Shown here: positions 6,260 to 11,320 of the stretch, piece after piece
Layout of the letters: the number at the start of each line of letters is the position of its first letter
How positions within the stretch are numbered: position 1 is the first letter of the stretch
From: Natrinema soli
GTDB lineage: Archaea > Halobacteriota > Halobacteria > Halobacteriales > Natrialbaceae
Reading direction: 5' to 3'
DNA length: 11,320 nt
Assembly: GCF_028618695.1 (NCBI RefSeq)
Contig: NZ_JAQIVI010000311.1
Location: 1 to 11,320, forward strand
Translations under genes and position numbers: made by a program
Notes under the pieces: generated by a model
Database searches by the model: none
What the model was told of the DNA's origin: nothing
What the model saw: only the letters and a program-made list of their open reading frames with translations

Positions 6260-7273
6260 CTACTGTTCGACGTACTCGTTGTTGATGTACTCGTCGACGG
6301 TGAAGCTCTCGTCGAGGAACCCGAGGTCGGCCAGGTCGTCCATCATGGTCTGCATCCGGTCGATGTCCGTGACGGGTTCGTCCCGGTAGTAGTCGTTCTC
6401 CGTCAGGAAGAACGCGTCGAGCAGGCCCTCGTCCAGATCGAAGTGCTCGGCCGCGGCGGTGATGACGTCGGATCGGTTCTCGTTGAGGTAGTCGACGAGG
6501 TTGACGTAGTCCTCGCCCCACGCGTTAATCGCATCGTCCTTGTTTTCCATCGCGTCGTTCGAAGCCGTGAGGTACGCGAAGGGGTACTCATTGTCCCACA
6601 CGTCCTGACTTGAGAACACGGCGTTGAACCCTTCGTTCCGCGCCTGCGGCGCGAACAGCGCGGGGTACATCCCCGCGTCGATGCTCCCGTCGTTGATCGA
6701 CGGCGTCATGTTGGGGAACGCCAGCTCGACGAGTTCGACGTCCTCACCGTCCTCGAGTCCGAGATCCTGGAACGCCTTCTCGTAAATCGCGTGCGTCCCG
6801 GTCCCGCGTGCGTTCGTCGCGATCGTGGCCCCCTCGATGTCCGTCATCTCGGTGATATCCGAATCACTGGGGGAGTAGATCGTAAATCCGTAGTTGTCCG
6901 GGTGTGCGTCCCAGAAGTCCGTTGCGATGAGCGAGATGTTCCCCGGGACGGCCTCCTGCTGGACCGCGTTCCCGAAGCTGACCGTCGAAAGCAGCCCTAG
7001 ATCGACGTCACCGGAGGCCATCTGATTCAGCGTGTCCGGCGTCGACGAGTTCTGGGAGATCTCGATTTCGTAACTGTCTCCGAGGTTTTCCATCTCGTCT
7101 TGAATCTCTGGGACGTCCATCAGGGACACTAGGTTCTCGATCGGAACCGTATAGGCCAACCTGATCGTTCCCTCGTCGCTCCCACCGGCACACCCCGCGA
7201 GCGCAGTTAGTCCAGCAGTCGCTGCGACACTGGCCTTCATGAAGCTGCGCCGGCTATTGCTAACGCCTGGCAT
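6260..7273 (-). CDS. ABC transporter substrate-binding lipoprotein (NMT1/SsuA/TauA-like)
   Basis: A 337-residue periplasmic-type binding protein of the NMT1/SsuA/TauA (nitrate, sulfonate, taurine, pyrimidine-precursor) superfamily. The N-terminus has a twin-arginine motif SRRSFMK (7-13), a hydrophobic Ala-rich segment, and the lipobox LAGC with lipidated Cys 28, so it should be exported folded by Tat and anchored outside the membrane. Family-like blocks include LNQMASGDVDLGLLS and a 'GTGTHAIYEKAFQDLGL' region. It is very acidic, as expected for a haloarchaeal surface protein. It is divergent from, and presumably feeds, the ATPase-permease operon starting at 7604. ATG 7273 is 30 bases from a TATA-like TTTTTA, consistent with a leaderless transcript. 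The ligand is unknown; the fold group binds small anions or aromatic and heterocyclic compounds. Confidence 0.93.
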   Translation of the reverse strand: MPGVSNSRRSFMKASVAATAGLTALAGCAGGSDEGTIRLAYTVPIENLVSLMDVPEIQDEMENLGDSYEIEISQNSSTPDTLNQMASGDVDLGLLSTVSFGNAVQQEAVPGNISLIATDFWDAHPDNYGFTIYSPSDSDITEMTDIEGATIATNARGTGTHAIYEKAFQDLGLEDGEDVELVELAFPNMTPSINDGSIDAGMYPALFAPQARNEGFNAVFSSQDVWDNEYPFAYLTASNDAMENKDDAINAWGEDYVNLVDYLNENRSDVITAAAEHFDLDEGLLDAFFLTENDYYRDEPVTDIDRMQTMMDDLADLGFLDESFTVDEYINNEYVEQ

Positions 7274-7297
7274 AGCACTATGGAATTACTCGAACGG

Positions 7298-7305
7298 TAA
7301 AAACC
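7298..7305 (-). promoter_or_regulatory. TATA-like element of the binding-protein gene
   Basis: The minus-strand sequence GGTTTTTA has its first T 30 bases before ATG 7273, which fits a leaderless transcript. It is a weaker match than the ATPase promoter. Confidence 0.45.
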
Positions 7306-7566
7306 TATCTGAAGATCTCAGCACGATATACGAGAATTGAAAGTGCATCCGTCAGCCGATTGGATCGATACGCCGAGATCGCCATCTCTCGGAGCACTCG
7401 ACGGACGGCGGTGCCTCGGTTACGCGATCAGGTACAGCCGATGACGGGCGTGATCAGCGTCCGCCTCACGGTTCCGTCGTCGAATCGAGCACCGTCGAAC
7501 GCGTCCGCTCCCTCCGTGTCCTCACGCATCCGTCGAAGGGCCCTGTATCGGTTAACAGCACACATG

Positions 7567-7581
7567 GCAAAGATTATTATA
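7567..7581 (+). promoter_or_regulatory. BRE/TATA promoter of the ABC ATPase-permease operon
   Basis: GCAAAGATTATTATA is a strong BRE/TATA match whose TTATTATA begins 30 bases before ATG 7604, so the operon mRNA should be leaderless. Confidence 0.7.
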
Positions 7582-7586
7582 CCATT

Positions 7587-7594
7587 TTGCGCAA
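7587..7594. promoter_or_regulatory. TTGCGCAA palindrome between TATA box and start codon
   Basis: An eight-base perfect palindrome at about -17 to -10 of the predicted leaderless transcript. A protein bound here would block the polymerase, so a repressor operator is possible. Short length makes chance occurrence a real alternative. Confidence 0.3.
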
Positions 7595-7603
7595 TGCTAC
7601 CAC

Positions 7604-8389
7604 ATGTCCGAAGGGCGCGTCACCGTTTCGAGTATCGAAAAGATCTATCAGTCCGAAAACGAGCGGACGAAGGCGATAGACGATCTCTCCTTCGAGTCGG
7701 AGGGCGGAGAGTTTCTCAGTGTCGTCGGCCCGAGCGGGTGCGGAAAGAGTACGCTGTTGTATCTCATCGCCGGCTTTCTCGAGCCGTCGTCGGGAACGAT
7801 CGCGGTCGACGGAAACGAGATCCACGGGCCGGGAACCGATCGGGGGGTCGTATTTCAGGACTACGCGCTCTTCCCCTGGCGAACGGTGATGGACAACGTC
7901 ACCTATGGACTCGAGGAACAGAACATTCCCAAGGACGAGCGACAGGAGACCGCGCAGCGATTCATCGACATGATGGGGCTCGACGGCTTCGAGGACAAGT
8001 ACCCGAAGGAGCTCTCGGGCGGCATGAAACAGCGGGTCGCGCTCGCGCGGACGCTAGCATATGATCCGCAGATTCTCCTGATGGACGAACCCTTCGGCGC
8101 GCTCGATCAGCCGCTTCGCGAATCGCTGCAGGACCACCTGCTCGACATCTGGCGCGAACTCGGAAAGACGATCATCTTCATCACGCACGACGTCGAAGAA
8201 GCGGTGTACCTCTCCGAGAAGGTGATGATCATGACGCAACATCCGGGAACGAAGAAGGCCGTTCTCGACATCGACATCGATCGGACCGGGACGCGCGAAG
8301 AGATCATCACGTCCGACGAATACGCGGAACAGAAAAACCGGGTCTGGCGGTTGCTCCACGAAGAAACCCAGCCCGAAGTGCAGGTGTAA
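7604..8389 (+). CDS. ABC transporter ATP-binding protein (SsuB/TauB-like)
   Basis: A 261-residue importer ATPase with every expected motif: Walker [10 protein letters not shown] (42-50), Q-loop Gln 85 in [11 protein letters not shown], signature LSGGMKQR (137-144), Walker B ILLMDE (157-162), D-loop ALD (166-168) and switch His 195 in ITHD. The Q-loop context DYALFPW and the [13 protein letters not shown] segment (VMIMTQHPG) after the H-loop are typical of nitrate/sulfonate/taurine-type importers. It hydrolyses ATP at the inner face of the membrane to drive uptake through the two permeases that follow. It is first in a three-gene operon, and its stop is two bases before the next ATG. The start is set by the TATA box 30 bases upstream. 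Confidence 0.95.
   Translation: MSEGRVTVSSIEKIYQSENERTKAIDDLSFESEGGEFLSVVGPSGCGKSTLLYLIAGFLEPSSGTIAVDGNEIHGPGTDRGVVFQDYALFPWRTVMDNVTYGLEEQNIPKDERQETAQRFIDMMGLDGFEDKYPKELSGGMKQRVALARTLAYDPQILLMDEPFGALDQPLRESLQDHLLDIWRELGKTIIFITHDVEEAVYLSEKVMIMTQHPGTKKAVLDIDIDRTGTREEIITSDEYAEQKNRVWRLLHEETQPEVQV
8382..8386 (+). promoter_or_regulatory. Shine-Dalgarno site of the first permease
   Basis: AGGTG lies inside the last codons of the ATPase gene, five bases before ATG 8392, and supports coupled translation. Confidence 0.4.
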
Positions 8390-8391
8390 CG

Positions 8392-9195
8392 ATGTCGTAC
8401 AGAGATCTCACCCCGGGGCTCGGAACGATCGACGTCGTCCCGCGTAGATTCCGGGGCATCGTCCGATTCGTGATCGAGTGGCTCCCCCTCCTGATCGTCG
8501 CAGGACTGTGGGAGTACGCCAGCGGAACCGTCGTCCCCGCCGCGATTCTCCCCCCGATAACGGAAATACTCAACATCGCCGTCGAGATGGTCATCAGCGG
8601 GCAGATATTTCCGCACTTGCGGGTTTCGCTGTATCGCATCGCCCTCGGCCTGGGGGCGAGCATCGCCGTCGGCGTAGTGTTGGGCGTCGGAATGGCCCGA
8701 ATACAGGCAGTCGAAGACTTCTTCGACATTTTCCTGACGCTGCTCTACCCGATCCCGAAGACCGCGCTCGTGCCGCTCGCGATCCTCTGGCTGGGCATCG
8801 GGACCCAGGCGGCGATCCTGATCGTCTTCCTCGCCTGCCTCTTGCCGGTCGTGCTGAATAGCTACAACGCGGCACAGACAGTGGATCAGAACCTCGTGCG
8901 ATCGGCCCGGATGATGGGGACCGACGACTGGAAGATCCTCTGGAAAGTCGTGGTTCCCGCGACGATCCCCGAGATACTGACCGGCATTCGGCAGGCGATT
9001 CCCTTCGCGTTCATCGCGCTCGTCAGCGCGGAGTTCATCGCCTCGAACCGGGGCGTCGGCTTCGAAATACTCCGACACGGCCAGATCGGGAACTACCCCG
9101 AGATGTTCGCCGTCGTGATCATCATTTCCGCGACCGCGTACCTGGCCGTGCGTGGCTTCGAAATCCTCAAAGAGAAGGTGGTAGTATGGACGTAA
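8392..9195 (+). CDS. ABC transporter permease 1 (SsuC/TauC-like)
   Basis: A 267-residue integral membrane permease of the BPD_transp_1 type. After a short cytoplasmic N-terminus, hydrophobic segments begin near residue 26 (FVIEWLPLLIVAGLWEY), followed by the LPPITEIL block usual in this family. The cytoplasmic coupling loop is clear: RSARMMGTDDWKILWKVVVP starting at R170, the EAA-type region that docks on the ATPase. The final segment is AVVIIISATAYLAV. It forms half of the translocation channel. It starts two bases after the ATPase stop, and its last ten bases overlap the second permease gene. The two permeases differ clearly in sequence, so a heterodimeric channel is likely. Confidence 0.93.
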   Translation: MSYRDLTPGLGTIDVVPRRFRGIVRFVIEWLPLLIVAGLWEYASGTVVPAAILPPITEILNIAVEMVISGQIFPHLRVSLYRIALGLGASIAVGVVLGVGMARIQAVEDFFDIFLTLLYPIPKTALVPLAILWLGIGTQAAILIVFLACLLPVVLNSYNAAQTVDQNLVRSARMMGTDDWKILWKVVVPATIPEILTGIRQAIPFAFIALVSAEFIASNRGVGFEILRHGQIGNYPEMFAVVIIISATAYLAVRGFEILKEKVVVWT

Positions 9196-9977
9196 CGGAA
9201 CGAATCGGCGCTAACGGTCGAACGCTCGGCGGGACGGCGGTCTCCGTCGGAAAGTCGGTATACTCGCTCGTCATCGTGTTGCTCCTCTGGGAAGCCGTCA
9301 CGCAGATGGGAATGGTCCACTATTACTTCCTGCCGCCGCTGTCGGACGTGCTCGCGACCTTCTACGAGCTGACGGTTTCGGGTGACATGATCCACCACAG
9401 CTACCTGACCCTCAAACGAGCGTTCGCCGGGCTGGCGATCGCGATCGCCCTCGGCGTGCCGATCGGGGTCCTGTGTGCGCGGTCGCGACTCGTCGGGTGG
9501 TTCTTCAACCCGATCATCGCCGTCGGCTACCCGGTCCCGATCATCGCGCTCATTCCGGTGTTCATCCTCTGGTTCGGCATCGGCGACATGTCGAAGATCC
9601 TCCTGGTCGCGCTGGGGACGTTCTGGCCGATCGCGGTCAACGCTCGTAACAGCGCCGAGGAGGTCAGCGAGAGCCTCATCTGGTCCGCGAGGATGATGGG
9701 GACGTCCGAACGCAGCCTCGTCTGGAAGGTCATCATGCCCGTCTCGGCCCCCGGAATTCTGACGGGGATCCAGATCGGCCTGCCGATCTCGCTGATCATC
9801 ACGTTCATCTTCGAGATGGTCGCCGGCGGCGGCGGACTCGGTCACCTCGAGATCGAAGGCGTCAGAGGGTTCGACTCGCCGGTAACCTACGCGGCGATCT
9901 TCGCGATTATGATCATCGGGTTCGTCCTCGATCGGATACTCAGAGTGGTCCGGGCCAGGATCCTCTCCTGGACGTAA
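9186..9977 (+). CDS. ABC transporter permease 2 (SsuC/TauC-like)
   Basis: A 263-residue paralogue of the preceding permease with the same layout: a first hydrophobic segment (SLVIVLLLWEAVTQMG, about 30-45), the FLPPLSDVL block, and the EAA-type coupling loop SARMMGTSERSLVWKVIMP from S167. The last membrane segment is AAIFAIMIIGFVLDRIL. It pairs with permease 1 to form the channel. Its ATG lies inside the 3' end of permease 1, and the ten-base overlap points to translational coupling. No fourth gene follows in the operon; the next gene is on the other strand. Substrate cannot be told from sequence. Confidence 0.93.
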   Translation: MDVTERIGANGRTLGGTAVSVGKSVYSLVIVLLLWEAVTQMGMVHYYFLPPLSDVLATFYELTVSGDMIHHSYLTLKRAFAGLAIAIALGVPIGVLCARSRLVGWFFNPIIAVGYPVPIIALIPVFILWFGIGDMSKILLVALGTFWPIAVNARNSAEEVSESLIWSARMMGTSERSLVWKVIMPVSAPGILTGIQIGLPISLIITFIFEMVAGGGGLGHLEIEGVRGFDSPVTYAAIFAIMIIGFVLDRILRVVRARILSWT

Positions 9978-10095
9978 CCCCGGGCTCGGCCGCTCTCGAG
10001 GCGATTCGACTCCGACCCCCCATCGCCGTACTGACTCCGCGATGCTCCGCGCGAGTCGTCGAAACGCAGGGAGAGAAGGAGATCGGCCGGTGTGA
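9978..10095. other. Convergent intergenic gap, permease 2 / VOC
   Basis: A 118-base GC-rich gap. I see no gene, clear hairpin or T run. Confidence 0.3.
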
Positions 10096-10461
10096 TCAGG
10101 ACTCCGAGTTCTCGATGAGTTCGACGGTGTACCCCTCGGGATCGGTGATGAACGCCAATCGGACGCCGTCCTCGACCGACTCCGGTCCCATCTCGACGGA
10201 ACTGTTCCACTCCTCGATGGCGCTCGCCACGGTCGCGTCGACATCGTCGGTCGCAATCGAGAGGTGATCGATGCCGGCCGGATCTCCCGGTTCGGCTACC
10301 TCACGGAACTGGATTTCGGCGGTTCCCCCGCCGCCGACGCAGTAGTTGCGGACGCCGTCGACCTCGAACTCGCGAGTCCGGTGGAGGCCCAGGAGGTCTT
10401 CGTAAAACGCGGCCGTTTCGTCGATATCGCTCACGTTGATCGCCGTATGGAGCACGTCCAT
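10096..10461 (-). CDS. VOC-superfamily (glyoxalase-fold) protein
   Basis: A 121-residue single-chain vicinal-oxygen-chelate protein with two beta-alpha-beta-beta-beta modules (about 3-54 and 64-117). Candidate metal ligands in glyoxalase-I-like positions are H5 (VLHTAI), E49 (AEIQF), H66 (GIDHLSI) and E114 (YTVELIE). DPEGYTVELIE is the usual C-terminal block. Family members include glyoxalase I, methylmalonyl-CoA epimerase and extradiol dioxygenases. This length, with all four ligands present, suits a glyoxalase or epimerase/isomerase dimer better than a two-domain extradiol dioxygenase, but activity is not assigned. A TATA-like element 28 bases upstream sets ATG 10461 as start and rejects an in-frame extension to 10635. 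It is divergent from the AOR gene. Confidence 0.88.
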   Translation of the reverse strand: MDVLHTAINVSDIDETAAFYEDLLGLHRTREFEVDGVRNYCVGGGGTAEIQFREVAEPGDPAGIDHLSIATDDVDATVASAIEEWNSSVEMGPESVEDGVRLAFITDPEGYTVELIENSES

Positions 10462-10483
10462 ACGTGTCGATGGTCGTGTACGA

Positions 10484-10490
10484 CAATAAG
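10484..10490 (-). promoter_or_regulatory. TATA-like element of the VOC gene
   Basis: The minus-strand sequence CTTATTG lies 28 bases before ATG 10461, consistent with a leaderless transcript. Confidence 0.45.
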
Positions 10491-10581
10491 AGTGAGCCCG
10501 AGAATCGGCCTGACCGACGATCTCGGCCCGCAAACTCCCGCACAGAGAGCGCTCCACGGCTGCGCCGGAGATAGCCGGAAG

Positions 10582-10595
10582 CGAAATCCTTTTCC
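10582..10595 (+). promoter_or_regulatory. Possible BRE/TATA promoter of the AOR gene
   Basis: CGAAATCCTTTTCC resembles haloarchaeal BRE plus a T-rich TATA variant. It predicts transcription near 10617, just before ATG 10619, giving the AOR mRNA a leader of about 110 bases. Confidence 0.4.
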
Positions 10596-10618
10596 GCGTA
10601 TTCCCGGTTGCTTGGCCT

Positions 10619-10723
10619 ATGGGGACAATTCGCACATCACAGTGTAGCGTGGAGACCGTCGATCGCGGACATCGGAGAACCGTCGCGGCCAGCGGGACCG
10701 AGACCGTCCCGTCGAGGAGGTGA
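10619..10723 (+). other. Possible 34-codon leader ORF upstream of AOR
   Basis: ATG 10619 lies about where transcription is predicted to begin and opens a 34-codon frame (MGTIRTSQCSV...). It ends with TGA at 10721-10723, inside the AOR Shine-Dalgarno site and five bases before the AOR start. The peptide is Arg-rich and not acidic, unlike typical haloarchaeal proteins, so if translated it may act through ribosome passage rather than as a product. It may also be chance. Confidence 0.25.
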
Positions 10724-10725
10724 TC
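10715..10725 (+). promoter_or_regulatory. Very strong Shine-Dalgarno site of AOR
   Basis: AGGAGGTGATC matches 11 consecutive bases of the complement of the haloarchaeal 16S rRNA 3' end, immediately before ATG 10728. It fixes the AOR start and stands out because most other genes here seem leaderless. Confidence 0.75.
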
Positions 10726-10727
10726 GA

Positions 10728-11320
10728 ATGAGCGACGACCTCCCGGGCGTCTACGGCGGCGAGATCCTCCACGTTCATCTGGACAGCGGGGAGACGGAGA
10801 TCGAACCGCTCGATCCAGACGACGCGCGGCGGTTTCTCGGCGGAAACGGATTCGTCGCCAAGCAGGTAGCTGACCACGTCCCGGCCGACGCGTCGGCGCT
10901 CTCGCCGGAGAACGTCGTCGCGTTCGCCGTCGGTCCGATGAACATGACTCCGTTCCAGAGCACTAGCCGCGGGATCGTCGGCTTCGTGAGTCCGTTGACG
11001 GACGGGTTCTTCGACAGCACGTTCGGCGGAACCTTCCCGCGGGCGCAGAAATCAACTGGCTTCGACGTCGTCGTCCTGCACGGCGCGGCCGACGACCTCT
11101 CCTACGTCACCATTCACGAAGACAGGGCCGACGTCCACGAGGCCCCGGAGCTGGCGGGAATGGAAACGTACGAGACGTGTTCTGAAGTCCGCGAGCGCGA
11201 GGGACGAGGATACGAGACGCACGTGCTCGCCGCGGGACCGGCCGGCGAGAACGAGGTTCGGTACGCCTGCCTCCTCCACGAGTCCGAGCAACGGGAGGGC
11301 GTCGCCGGGCGCGGCGGCTC
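10728..11320 (+). CDS. Aldehyde:ferredoxin oxidoreductase (AOR) family, N-terminal part
   Basis: The first 197 codons of a gene that runs off the right edge. The translation follows the AOR N-terminal domain, which binds the tungsten/molybdenum bis-pterin cofactor. Visible blocks are FLGGNGFVAKQ (about 39-49), VVAFAVGPMN, TSRGIVGFVSPLTDGFFDS, GFDVVVLHGAA, and AAGPAGENEVRYACLLHE followed by VAGRGG at the edge, a conserved pterin-site motif. The [4Fe-4S] cysteines of the family lie further downstream and are not visible. Members oxidise aldehydes to acids and pass electrons to ferredoxin; the substrate range varies and is unassigned here. It is cytoplasmic. The start is fixed by the 11-base Shine-Dalgarno match. 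It is divergent from the VOC gene. A non-AOR activity within the family remains possible. Confidence 0.92.
   Translation, partial: MSDDLPGVYGGEILHVHLDSGETEIEPLDPDDARRFLGGNGFVAKQVADHVPADASALSPENVVAFAVGPMNMTPFQSTSRGIVGFVSPLTDGFFDSTFGGTFPRAQKSTGFDVVVLHGAADDLSYVTIHEDRADVHEAPELAGMETYETCSEVREREGRGYETHVLAAGPAGENEVRYACLLHESEQREGVAGRGG

Larger units (their letters stand above)
7274..7603. other. 330-base divergent control region of the ABC transporter
   Basis: This gap holds the two divergent promoters, at 7298-7305 for the binding protein and 7567-7581 for the ATPase operon. It also has a small inverted repeat, CCGAGA (7373-7378) and TCTCGG (7387-7392), with an eight-base loop, and the palindrome TTGCGCAA (7587-7594). 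The middle section, about 7310-7560, encodes no convincing protein. Confidence 0.5.

Noticed and set aside
7360..8064. 234-codon plus-strand frame starting in the ABC control region
   Set aside because: It overlaps the ATPase gene out of frame, is Arg-rich, and has no motif.
8107..9078. 323-codon minus-strand frame opposite the ATPase and permease 1
   Set aside because: Low-complexity Asp/Arg-rich translation typical of the antisense frame; it crosses the real gene junction and has no motif.
9093..10256. 387-codon minus-strand frame opposite permease 2
   Set aside because: Asp/Arg-rich shadow frame that also overlaps the VOC gene; no domain is recognised.
10462..10635. N-terminal extension of the VOC protein to 179 residues
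   Set aside because: The extension is unlike the family, which begins close to the first metal-ligand His, and a TATA-like element lies within it at the right distance for ATG 10461.

Overview
The window looks like a chromosomal segment of a halophilic archaeon (class Halobacteria, perhaps Natrialbales-like). The evidence is very high GC, proteins rich in Asp and Glu, archaeal BRE/TATA promoters about 28-31 bases before start codons with little or no 5' leader, a Tat-type lipoprotein signal on a binding protein, and an aldehyde:ferredoxin oxidoreductase. No tRNA, rRNA, CRISPR array, insertion sequence or integrase is visible.

Layout. At the left edge is the 3' end of a dihydrolipoamide dehydrogenase gene (1-308, +). 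It converges on a two-gene operon for the E1 alpha and beta subunits of a 2-oxoacid dehydrogenase complex (2540-414, -). Upstream of that operon, on the same strand, is a DUF3237-family gene (3214-2729, -). Divergent from it is a tightly coupled pair: an amidohydrolase-2 family enzyme (3452-4540, +) and a small Rieske [2Fe-2S] protein (4537-4911, +). A 3-hydroxyisobutyrate dehydrogenase-family oxidoreductase follows under its own promoter (5122-6027, +). Next comes an ABC importer of the nitrate/sulfonate/taurine (SsuABC/TauABC) type. Its binding lipoprotein (7273-6260, -) is divergent from an operon of one ATPase and two permeases (7604-9977, +). The right part has a VOC/glyoxalase-fold gene (10461-10096, -) and, divergent from it, the first 197 codons of an AOR-family tungsten enzyme (10728 to the right edge).

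How the genes may work together. From about 2.7 kb onward the content resembles a substrate-uptake and catabolic neighbourhood: a small-molecule importer, an amidohydrolase (hydrolase or decarboxylase), a Rieske electron carrier, a hydroxyacid dehydrogenase, a VOC protein and an aldehyde oxidoreductase. The 2-oxoacid dehydrogenase genes could feed an acyl-CoA end product into central metabolism. The substrate cannot be read from the sequence, and membership of one pathway is inferred from proximity only. Almost every transcription unit carries its own promoter, so this is a loose cluster rather than one operon.

Two modes of translation start are visible. Most first genes appear leaderless or nearly so. 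The AOR gene instead has an 11-base match to the 16S anti-Shine-Dalgarno sequence, preceded by a possible 34-codon leader ORF whose stop codon lies inside that site.
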